This document shows positions 38,049 to 48,500 of a DNA stretch of 64,000 nt, piece after piece. Numbering within the stretch: position 1 is the stretch's first letter; each line of letters starts with the position of its first letter. This DNA is from Syngnathus acus. Taxonomy: Eukaryota > Chordata > Actinopteri > Syngnathiformes > Syngnathidae. The notes under the pieces were generated by a model. That model searched no databases and was not told the origin of the DNA. It saw only the letters and a list, made by a program, of their open reading frames with translations. Made by a program: the position numbers and the translations under genes. The DNA lies in NCBI RefSeq assembly GCF_901709675.1, contig NC_051093.1, forward strand, positions 1,754,553 through 1,818,552, given 5' to 3'.

Positions 38049-38761
38049 CTTGGAACCACCCGCCAGAGACAGCAGAACTAAAACAAATGAAATTTGACGC
38101 CGATTTGACGCTGCATGGGTTGCGAAAAACACCCACAGTAGCCTGAGTCAATTGTATCTGCGCTCGGTGAATGTGGGTAGTAGCTCTCGACCCCACCGCG
38201 CTGCTTTCAAAGGGCCGTGTCATAATCGGGCATAATAGTACTTGAAATGTGGTTGCTGAACTGCAAAATGTGGCTAACTCGATCGCCCTTAAATCTCTTT
38301 TTGTGCTCAATACTGTCACAAATGGGTATTTAAATATAAATTTGTCACAGGCATCAAATCTAAGGCTGGCAATGTCATGACTATGCCGTATATAGGCGTC
38401 AACTTTCATTTGTTTTAGTTCCTACGTTCCCTGAAAGCGCTGTCGCTTTCAGTTGAACCTGAAAAATAAAGATGAATCTGAAAATATAAAACATGCAACT
38501 GAAAAAAGACCTAAAATCTTGAAAAGTAAATTCAGGTAAAACCTGAAAATAAATAATTTATTTTAAAAAAAATGACCAAGACCAAGCAAAACTATTTTCA
38601 ACTCGAAAAAACTTTCAAACAAGTATTTTTATTTTGAATACATTGTTTTATTTTCAAGTTTTAAGATCAACACGTTTATTTTCAGATTCAAGTTGTTGTT
38701 TTTTCAAATACGAATTTTGTTTTTTCAACTACAAAACCTTTGACCCTAATCTAGCTCCATA

Positions 38762-39848
38762 GAATTTTCCTTTACAGGCCAATGCCAATTTTGACCAGCA
38801 GAGAGCAATGATAGAGCCTTTTCTACGGACGGTGTAAACAAAAATTGTGCCTTGGTTTTTTTACCCTTTTAATTAGGCAAGGCAAGTAAAATCAACTTGC
38901 TTGCTTTGTTGCGCAAACATTGTTGTTATAAATGACTAACTTATATTAAAGTTTTTCCAACTCAAATGACTGTTTTATACCCAAAACAGTATTTTTTTTT
39001 ACAGTGTATCAACATATAATGAGGTTGTTGAAGCTCAATAGAAAACATTTTACTCCAAATCTCTGCACGTGTTTACATTTTCAAATAATCATTTGTAAAA
39101 CATTCCTAAATCACAATGTGCATCACTGGTGAGTTCTCTTTCGAACGTTCCTGCGGGCAACGTGGATTTAGAGTTTTCAACGACAGAATTCGGACTTTAA
39201 AGTGAGAATTCTGACTTTAAAGTGGGAATTCTCACTTTAAAGTCAGAATTCTGAGGGAAAAAAAGTCAGAATCCTGTATGCTGTACCCTCCTTTTTTTTC
39301 TTCACTGGCCCTAATCCTTTTCTGTACAGACAAGATTTGTGTGCATTTCAACAAATCGGCATATAAATTGTGGATCTACTGGATTTCTTTTACTTGTAAA
39401 TCATGAGAATTTAAAGTGAATTAGATTTGTATTTATTCATGTTTTACATCTTTAAAACGTATGCATTCTTTGGTAATGAAAATTGTACAGACATTTTTTT
39501 CTTATTTTTTTTAGTTTGTAGTAACAAAATGGATGGATGGATAATTAAATAGAACATTCTGGAAAATCCTGGTATACTTGGCCACCAGGAGGCAGTGTAA
39601 TACAGTCATACAGACAAGTGAGTGAGTTGTTCTTGCAGAGGATAAAGAATGTGAGTAAGGCGGTTACGTTGTCTGTCTATGGCTATTAACGCTAGCGTTA
39701 GCGCATCTTTGGTGCTGTTCTCTATGTGTTAGCTTAAGCTAGCAGCGGCGGTTATAAAGCAGTTGCTTGTTTACGACACAAATTCTCTACGTTTTATACT
39801 GAGTTTGGCAGTCAACTTAAAAGGGATCAGAATTAACTCACATGGAAG
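38762..39848. other. Noncoding spacer with a palindromic repeat
   Basis: AT-rich. Apart from the palindromic array at 39184-39253, no gene or element was recognised. Confidence 0.5.
39184..39253. repeat. Near-palindromic array of GAATTC/TTTAAA units
   Basis: About 70 bp in which AGAATTCTGACTTTAAAGT units alternate in orientation, so the whole segment nearly equals its own reverse complement. Confidence 0.85.
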
Positions 39849-40236
39849 TAGTATTGCCACCTGTGCCGGATTTTCCTGATTGTCCCGGAAAAAAAAACTC
39901 CGGGACACTGAGATGTCTCGGATTTTCGTACATGTTGTGCAAAATGTGTATTTCAGTTTAATTGTAGTGTGCCTACGTCCATAAACCTGTGCACAGCCTT
40001 ATTGGCTCTAGCATACTCATTTGTGGTGTTGGGGCGGCGGGCAGTGGCGGCTAATTCGGAATGATGAGGTGAAAACAGAGAGTGTGTAGGATAAGGAGAG
40101 ACAGAAAGGAAAGGATCCAGTGACTAAAAAGAGTGAAATTATGTCGTGAAAATGGGTGGAGGGACAGATGACGAGGGTGCTATAGGTGATGACAAGCCAG
40201 TAAAGAAAAAATAAAAATGCTCGACATGTTTAAACA

Positions 40237-40572
40237 ATGACGGGGCGGCTCGGCGGGGCACTGGTTAGCACGTCCGCCTCACAGTTAGGAGGGTGCCGGT
40301 TCGATTCCACCTTCAACCCTCCCTGTGTGGAGTTTGCAAGTTCTCCCCGTGCCCGCATGGGTTTTCTCCAGGCACTCCGGTTTCCTCCCAGTTCCCAAAA
40401 ACATGCTTGGTAGGCCGATTGAGCACTCCAAATTGCCCCTAGGTGTGAGTGGGAGTGTGGATGGTTATTCGTCTCTGTGTGCCCCGGTTAAGGGTGTCCC
40501 CCACCTACTGCTGGGATAGGCTCGAGCACGCCCGCGACCCCCATGGGGACAAGCAGTATAGAAAATGGATGG
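40237..40572 (+). mobile_element. tRNA-derived SINE
   Basis: Starts ATGACGGGGCGGCTCGGC. It has a Pol III box A (TGGTTAGCACG at 40262) and box B (GGTTCGATTCC at 40298-40308), a conserved central body (TGTGTGGAGTTTGCAAGTTC, then CTCCGGTTTCCTCCCA), and a 3' end with TGGGATAGGCTCGAGCACGC followed by AAATGGATG. Flanks GTTTAAACA (40228-40236) and GTTAAAACA (40573-40581) form a 9-bp duplication with one mismatch. This is a widespread teleost SINE type. Confidence 0.85.
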
Positions 40573-40576
40573 GTTA

Positions 40577-40791
40577 AAACAGAAATACGCTGTGGCTAAG
40601 ACCATGCCCTGGCGATCCATTTTATGCTAGCTGCTTCCTGTGCCCAGCGAATATATGTATGAAGGTAAAACCGTATTAGATGATCACGCCAAGTCTAAAA
40701 AACATCAAAATCGAACCCAGCCAAGAGCAGGAAGCAGCAGAAGCAGAAGCAAAGCGCCCACCAGCCACCACACTCTAAGGAATCAAGTAAG
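40577..40791 (+). pseudogene. Decayed hAT/CGGBP1-like DNA-binding exon
   Basis: The frame reads AVAKTMPWRSILC, a stop, then VPSEYMYEGKTVLDDHAKSK and KHQN. The EGKTVLDDH-x-KSKKH pattern is that of the U1/BED-like finger found in CGGBP1 and related hAT transposases. An internal stop and loss of one Cys indicate a fossil. The start of the same exon (ending KPVKKK) lies left of the SINE near 40152-40236. Confidence 0.6.
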
Positions 40792-41176
40792 TTGTTTGAC
40801 ATTACACTTTACATTACTACATTTGGTTATTCTTATAGACTGTGAATAATTAAATGACTTGTTTTTATTCCACATAGGCAAATGGAACCTAATTATTTAT
40901 TCCCCCTTTTCCTCCTAATACTGCCCCCAGGTGTCCATGACAAAAAAAACGTTGACAATAAATAAAAAATAATAAAGGCCTGAAGCAATTAATAAAACAA
41001 ATAACTAAGAAGTGTCATTTTTACTAATTAGAGCTATACAATTGCAGCGTAGAAGGGTGATTTTCATCTTGGGTTAGATCGGCAATGAGCGCCATTGCTT
41101 ACAAACAAAAAGGTCGATTCAATGGTCAGAATTTACAGGATTTCTTTCAGACACAGGTGGCAACCCTTCACGGAAG

Positions 41177-44100
41177 GTCCACTTCAAAAACAGAGTTCAA
41201 GTTGATGTTTGTGCTGGGCTCGGTTTGGCAGCGACCATCTGTGGTTCCTCGAGAAACACAGACCACATGAGGCCGCTTGTTGGGATCAGTTGGGACACGT
41301 TTCCCCCCGCCAGCGTTTGGATGGAGTCACGCTCCGACACCAGCTTTCTGCATCAGGACAAAAGATGGATACACTGCGAGATTCATTCCATTCCAGCTGC
41401 GTTGTCTGCTTTGAAAATACAAATAATGATTGTGTTGCTGTTAATGCTTGAAGATTTGGACTCTGCAGACGTCCTATTGATGCACATCTGCTCCCGATTG
41501 GGTTACGGTGTGTTCCCACAGGCCTCTCTGCTTTCAGGATCAATCAGAAGCGGCACGGCTGTAACGTGAGCGCCTGTGCATCGTCACTCACCTGAGGGCG
41601 TGTCGAGCTGCACACAAGTCACTCTGTGCACTTTTGTAAGAGATGTATGTTTAAGCTTCGGGTTGAATCGAAAAGACAGTACTGTATAAACCATCACGTG
41701 TGAACTTCAGTTGATTTCTAGACTTTTCAATGTGCAACAGTTGAATGTTTCTGAAGCATCAAATCAACAACAGGTGTTTGATCCAAGAAACTTACCAAAG
41801 GGGTGCCCCAAGGCTCGTGCTTGGGACCCATTTCATTTTCAATTTACTACTTAGAGCTTGGCCCAGCTCTGCTTTAGCATTCAGCGCATGCAGAAATCCG
41901 TGAACGGGCATCCGACGTGGGGCCGAGCTTGCAGCCCGTCGTGATGTCACTGGGCAGTGACCTCACGCCAGGTGCACTGATGCCAAAAAAAGGCAGCAAG
42001 GGAAAATGCGCTTAACAAAAAGCGCAGCAGCTCCAGCAGTGGAAAAGTGATTTACGTCTCCCTTGTACAGAAATAGGCACAAACCGACATTCTTATTGCA
42101 TTTCTACATTGTTCTTGAAGTCTACTTAAACCTTGACCAAAGAAATTAAAGTTTTTACGAGGAGAGAAAGCAGAAGGGTTCATGAGACTTGGGCGTTGAG
42201 TGTTGTTGCCTTTTCTAAAAATATATTTAATACAGAGCAGTGATTGAAATCCGACATGACCTTGTAGAATATTTAAGACAAGGCTTTTTGTGCGATTGGC
42301 CCTTGAGGCTGTTGCCAGTGTTGCCACAGTTTGATATATTTGAAAAGCAGGCTATAGCACTGATTGCAGAAGATCCTTATGGGAGAAATGGTGAATTCAA
42401 TCCACGAGTATGTGTTTTCCCATCACAATGGCGGTATTCGTGAAAGCAATCGCACAGCAAGCAGACTTGCCGCAGTGCGCAACTTACGAGATGAAGTCAA
42501 GTCACCTCTTCGACGTCTCCTTGCGTGAGCAAACACATCCAACAAGTGGCTGGCGACCGTTCTTCATATTAAAAGCACGCTGAGTTAAGCTGCTTTGTTT
42601 TGGGCACAGAATAAAAAGCAAAACAAGCATGAAAGCTAGGTGCAAATCGCTCTCAGGAGCCCAGATGGAGGAGTAAAGTGTGCCGAGCATCAGGGAGCAC
42701 ATGTCGCCCTTCAAAGTGTCTTGTGGATTCCTCCAAAGAAAGCCACATCCCAAACTGCTTCCACGCTTCCCCATCAGGCATATTTTTACTTTGAGGCCTC
42801 ACTCAGTGTGAGAGTTTTCCGTTCATTTGGCGGCGGAGCCCTTGTCGTAAAAGTGCAGCAGGCATCTCACTCAACTTGAGTCAGAGCGTATTTTTTGGTA
42901 AACAAGCCTACATTGAAACGTTTCCAGATAAACAATCCTCGTTTGGGAAAAGGCAAACTGGAGCTCCCGTAAGAGTCGAACATTCCTTCATTTGGTTTGA
43001 GAACGTCCGTTCTCTGCGAACCAAATGACTTTCCCGTCAATTTGGGTTGTTGGGAGTCACAAGTTGAGATTCGGCGAGGCCCACAAACCACAAAGACGAG
43101 AGAAAAATGGTCCGATTGAAGGAGACTGCGGTCCAGGATGGAAAATTAGTCCCACAAGCGTCTTCATTTGTGGCTCCTCACAAGAGAAACCACTAAACTT
43201 TCTAATCATCCTTTTTTTCAACCTGCTTTGAAGAAACCAACCTTCTTTCCTTGTCAAGGAGGAGTCATGACAGAAAATTTCTCCTCTCGCCTGATTTCAA
43301 ATAGCCACGGAGGCCCAATTTCCACTCATGCAAATCAATCCACAATGGGAGGAATCGCTGGTATGCATTTAAAGCCTCAGAAGCAACCTTCCAGCTCAAA
43401 AGGTTCCACAACTGAACCTTTCGCAATGAAAAGGCAGCGACTTGTTTTTCCCATCAAGTATTTTTGTTTTTAATTCAAAAGCCTGTAAAGTGAATTCAGA
43501 AATTTGTTTCGTAAGACATTGTAAAAGTTAAAACGGCTCAAAACATGCAAAGACTGTCGACAGCGAGGCTTTTGATTTGCCGAGCTGGCGTGACCTCTTT
43601 AGAGTGCCTCGTTGTCAGCCCTGAGTGCAAAGCGTTAGGGAAGCGAGGCCGTGCCGTTGACACCTTCAAATTAAGCGTTGCCCACGTTGGCGCGCCTCGC
43701 TTGTTCCTCCAGCCGCTCTCACCGGTCGCCGCAATTGCATTTGTCACATCATTAGCGGGCTTTAGTGACAACCAAAGCCATGCGGCTTTAATGGGACGCC
43801 ATTGATGCTAACGGATTTCGCAGATGGCATTGCAAAGACGCTTCAGGCCCGCCGCAGGCCGATCGCTACACAGTGAAAGGCATTATCGGCTTTGGCCCGA
43901 GCGCTTATGAATTTTGGTGGGGGCCCACTGAAACACCGCTGCCAGACCCATAAAACTGAGGGCGAATGTGACAGAAATGTCGAGCGCAATTAGAGAGGGC
44001 GTGTGGAGACCAGGACCGCGGCCAAAGCGGTTTGCCTGCAAAGTTGGGCCAACATGCACACACTGAGCAGACCTTTCGCACCTATACAGTCACCCAGCGG

Positions 44101-45077
44101 GAAAAAAAAGTCTGTGCTGTGAACCTCAGGGACACATTTGTGTAGTCCCCCCCACAATTTCAGTTGATTTCAAGTTTGAAGCAGTTTTCCCATTGAAGAG
44201 GAGAAAGCAAGAAGAAAACAAAGCATTTTTAATGGGAAGCGCCAAGGCTCTCAACACAGACTGTGCCACTTGCACTGCACTCAGTGTCAGTTGAGAAATG
44301 AAGCAATGACTGAGTATTAAGGCAGTCAAAATGAATTCAATTTCTGAGTAACCACATTGAGATGACTCACTTGAATTTGTCCAATTGACACTCGCCTTTG
44401 GCCCCCCTTGGGCTTCATACACCTGATCACAACTTTTGGAGGTTTGTTTTTTGTTTGTTGTGTCGCTTCGGTACAGGCTGGCGGTGTGTCACGAACGGAT
44501 ACCGACTAATTCGGAGCCCCACGGTCATAATGAAAGGCCTGCGATTGCACATGTGGCTCAAATGTACGGAAGTGTCACCAAGTGCATGAGATTGCGAGGC
44601 GGGACAAGTGGTTTCAATTCCAATACGGCTCGAGCAAAAACTTTTCTGTGAGGCCGGGCCAACAAATGAAGCGGGGACGCTGGCAGTCATGGAAAACAGA
44701 ACAGAACTTTACAACACTGAGAATGACAACTTGAATACGGAGTTTAAAATGAAACACAGTTGGCACCCTGTAACCTAAAACACATTTCCTTCTGATGGGT
44801 AAATGTTCGTGAAAATAAGAACAATCCACTTAGCTTAATACTGCAAACAAGAACGGAAATGTCAGTAAGGCATTTTTTTCACGTCTTGATGTGTCATAAA
44901 TACATAAAAGATCTTTCAGTTATCAGTAAATCAACATCAACTATAAATATCAGCTTATTAAAGTCCAAAATAGACTTGGAGGCAATTTTTTCCCTTTGGT
45001 TCAATAAACGAGCAAAGGCAGCGCTGTAGTTCAGCGGCGTCGGCGGCTTTTACGCGACAGCAAAGCAGTCGCACGTC
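41177..45077. other. Intergenic region, no gene recognised
   Basis: No convincing exons. A LINE reverse-transcriptase fossil lies at 41800-41847. The stretch at about 43580-44060 is GC-richer, repeat-free and contains several ATTA-type motifs, so it may be regulatory. MEIOB, which lies between FAHD1 and HS3ST6 in human, was not detected here. Confidence 0.5.
41800..41847 (+). mobile_element. LINE reverse-transcriptase fossil
   Basis: The frame GVPQGSCLGPISFSIY matches the reverse-transcriptase motif GVPQGSxLGPxLFxIY of L2/CR1/Rex1-type LINEs. Flanks are decayed. Confidence 0.6.
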
Positions 45078-45157
45078 ATGGCGGTTGTTTCCACCGTTTT
45101 CGTGAAATGTCTTTTGTTCTTTTCTTGTGCTCAATGCCTGCCCGAATCTCCGTGCAG
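45078..45157 (+). other. Orphan first-exon-like ORF with a signal peptide
   Basis: The ATG opens MAVVSTVFVKCLLFFSCAQ and continues CLPESPC, resembling a cleavable signal peptide. It is followed by a strong donor (TGCAG then GTATTAG). Upstream sequence is CpG-containing (GGCGTCGGCGGC), like a promoter. No next exon was found on plus before hs3st6, so the gene is unidentified and a chance ORF is possible. Confidence 0.35.
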
Positions 45158-45381
45158 GTATTAGTTCTTGATTTGGTTCGATTGTTCGATCCGTATTGTT
45201 TGCTCCTGTCCATTCGTAAGGAAGATAAGCGATTGTATTTTCATTTTGTTATCACAGTGCTAATGCTAGCTTAGCACTATATTCTGTTGAAGCCAGACCA
45301 CATTGTCTGAGACTATTTATCATTGAATTTCATAATCGTACTTGTGTGATTCATTCATTTGTTCGTTCATTCAATCATGTT

Positions 45382-45384
45382 TGT

Positions 45385-45419
<35 letters not shown>

Positions 45420-45424
45420 TTTTA
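45382..45424. repeat. (TTTA)n microsatellite
   Basis: About 10 tandem TTTA units, 150 bp downstream of the hs3st6 stop codon. Confidence 0.95.
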
Positions 45425-45577
45425 AACTGGCTGCTTGGGAGAAACTTGATTCCTTTTTCATGTGATCCTGGATACCCTGAAGGAGGTTCACTTGGAAGAT
45501 GCTGCATCACATCCGGTTCCTGAGACAAAGTCAGAATCAGTTTTTTTTTTTTTTTTGTCTGGGCTACTGTCCCGCTG

Positions 45578-48500
45578 TCAGTCCCATCCAAAATCTTGCC
45601 CGCTCATCTGGTAGAAGCGTCGGTTATAGGGTCTGTAGAAATCTCTGAGTTTCTGCAGGACGGCGCTGGGAATGTGGGGATGCGGCCTCCCCTTTGACTT
45701 GCCCAAACAGCGAGGCCTGCTGCTCCCCTCGGGTTTCTTCAAGCAAGGGAAACCTTTGGTCTGATTGAAGTAGAAGTGCTTGTCGGAAACAACCCTCTTC
45801 AGGCCCAAGAAGTCCTGAACCCGAGCCATCTCGCCAGCGGGATCGGACACTAACCGCTCGCCACAAACAAAAAGAAATTGTGACAGGGGGAAGTGCTGAA
45901 GCCAGTTCTCCAGATGTTTGGCGTAGAGGCCGATGCGAACGGCGCTCCACGAGGTGTCAATCGGGCCCGTTGAAGCGTTCCTCAGGGCCAGGCTCTGGAA
46001 CGAGGGGAGGCCCGGGTTCTTGGAAAGAGTTTGCGTGTAGTCAGACACGGCTCGGGTCACGGGATCCCGGACCACAACGATGAGTTTGGTTTGGCAGTTC
46101 AGAGTGCAGACGCGGCTCGGCGCCTCCTTTGTGACAAAGTAGCTGGGGGTCTTCTCCATGGTGATCTGACCCTCCAGCGTTCGAGGCATCAAGTTCCTGA
46201 AACATAGCAAACAGTGTGACAGTCTGGTTCCTTTTATTTGTTATTTAGCAACAACCATTTCCAAACTCAGATTGTTTTGTTCTACTTTGAGTCGTGAACC
46301 TAAACGGATTTAAAAAACAACAACGTAGTCACTCGAAGCCGTCCTTATTAGCGGCATTTAAGAAATTTGGTGGCACACTAACCACAAGCAGCAACCACAG
46401 GCCACACCCTGCCACCCCCAAAAAAGTATAGTCATGTCTGATGTGCCTTTTTTAAATCCCAACGGAAATGTTATGTATAGCGCAGACACAACAAATCATC
46501 CATGCATCAATTCTCTATACCGCTCATCCCATTGCGGCGGGGAGGGTGTGGCAAGGGGTTGGACGGCTGGAGCCGGTCCCAGCCCACTTAGGCAAACGCA
46601 AGACGAGACTCTCGAGAGGTCGCCACTCAATCCTGTATCAGCCACTGCTAAGTGTCAACCGCTTACCTGACTTCTAACGGCCCTCACAAGTCTTGCTGCA
46701 TCAGCCAATGGAGGAAAACCTCTTACTAGGTGATGGTTGTGCAACTTGTGCTCCATTAGAAATCTCTCTTTGGTGTTGGTTAACTATTCCTTCCACTGAG
46801 GAAACAGCAACTTATTTTTCTTTAAAATAGACAAAATGACAGCGCCCCCAAGAGGCAGCAAACACAAGCACATTCCCTTCGCAAGTGATCCGCCTTGAAA
46901 TGTTGAGCGCAGCCTGAAACCAAAATGACAGACAGGAGTCAATTGACGTCTACTCCCATGGAAACTGAAATGTTTAGCAAATGCTTCAGACGCTACGTAT
47001 AGCGCCACTATAAAAATGTTGAAGGGGGAAATGGGAGGTTGGTCACCATGGTTACGATAATAACAGGAACCGACAACAAGCGGCACCGGCGTGTGCTGCA
47101 GTCAAAACGTGTCTGTCACTTGTCATTCAAGAACTACAGCTTGAAAATTTTTCATTCAGGTATTCCTGTGATTGGACTTTTTTTCCCACTCCCCCCTCCT
47201 TTTTATTTTCAATTTGGTCTTTGGTGTCTACTCGAGCTTGCGGCCAACTTTGCCTGGGTTAGTTAAACACATACGCACACAGGCCACTTCAAAAAAGTGG
47301 TACATCAAGAGAGGAGATAAGCTAAACACATCGCTGCACGTGGAAGCGCCGCCAAATTTTCTCTGATTAAAGCCGCACGGACTTTTGCGCTCGTGTTGTC
47401 CGGGGTTCTCGCTCTGAGGCACTCTACGCTCCTCCGTAGCCCCTGATCAGTCATAACCGCAAAGACTCGTGAAGCACTTATGGGCAATTTGCTACAGGTT
47501 TCCAGCCTCTTCTGCGAGAGCAAGAAAGGAGGCACCTTTCAGCACCCCCCAAAAGCACCTCTGGCCCCAAAAGCCCCACCGGCGTGGCCGACTGCTTAGC
47601 TCAGCTCTTCTTTTTGAACACATGATGAAAGATGCTGGTGAGGTTAGCAGCGATGGCGTCGTCACTCAGTTCATGTTTAGACTCATCAAAGTGGCATCTT
47701 TTTGCGTCCTCACAGAAATGTGTTTGATTTTAGCCACCCCCTCCATCTTCACAGACAGACAGCCACAGAAGATTTCAGACTGTTTTTGAATGAACGCTCG
47801 GCGCTTCGTTTTCTCAACACGTCTTCTGGAGAGCTGCTGGAAAACAAATGGAGCTTTTATGTGGCTTGGGTTCACATAAAGGACTAAAGGAGAAGTTGCT
47901 GTGCCGCATCTGTGTCATTATTGGCCTTTGGCTTCAAGTGTCAATAGCAAGACGTTCGCTAGTAGTGATGATGGATGGAGGTCCAAGGGAAGTGAAGTTA
48001 AAGTTTGAAAGTTATTGTGGTTAACTATATCAGGTGCTGAAGAATAAAGCCTTATTCATAGAGACTGAAAATTTTATCATTTCTTTACAATTTGATCTGT
48101 AGGAAACAAATCAAACATGTAAACAATTGTTTGAAATGACAGGGGACTTTGGGTGGAGCCTTGAGGGACTCTATCAGATGGGAGCTTGTAGAACGAAATT
48201 GCTGCTACAAGACGATTATAGTTGAAAACACAGACAAAAGACGACATGGGCAGACTAGACTAAACCGTGAAGCTATTTATGCCTGTAGCTCTCCGGAACA
48301 TAGAAACATTAGCATACCAACGACGCTGTAGCACGCTTACAGACATGACTGGAACCATAACTACAGTCAACGCCGAAGAAAAAAACTGCCAGGGGTAAGG
48401 GAGGAGATGTTATTTTATAATAATAATGATATTGAATAAGAAACAAAATATGTAGACACCACCGAGACGAAAAACTCTACTTACTTACCACACATGAGGA

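Larger units (their letters stand above)
36332..38761. mobile_element. Long-inverted-repeat (foldback-like) element hosting a hAT relic
   Basis: The left arm (about 36332-36640) and right arm (about 38449-38761) are inverted copies of roughly 310 bp. Shared blocks include AACTTGAATCTGAAAATAAA, TTCGAGTTGAAAATAGTTTT and GCATGTTTTATATTTTCAGA. Outer edges read GGAGGTAGATTGAGGTC and, complemented, GGAGCTAGATTAGGGTC. A 7-bp GAATTTT flanks both sides (36325-36331; 38762-38768). The 1263-bp hAT relic lies in the centre. No transposase seen; superfamily unknown. Confidence 0.8.
39849..41168 (+). mobile_element. hAT-family relic with CGGBP1-like exon, hosting a SINE
   Basis: Termini are TAGTATTGCCACCTGTG on the left and the complement of AAGGGTTGCCACCTGTG on the right. 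Flanking octamers CATGGAAG (39841-39848) and CACGGAAG (41169-41176) match 7/8. Inside is a decayed N-terminal transposase exon split by a SINE (40237-40572). No catalytic domain remains. Confidence 0.75.

Noticed and set aside
40262-40308. Functional tRNA gene suggested by box A and box B
   Set aside because: The flanking body and tail are those of a SINE with target duplications; no cloverleaf was evident.
41209-41569. Overlapping ORFs of 80-114 codons
   Set aside because: No recognisable protein features or splice context; located in repeat-flanked intergenic DNA.
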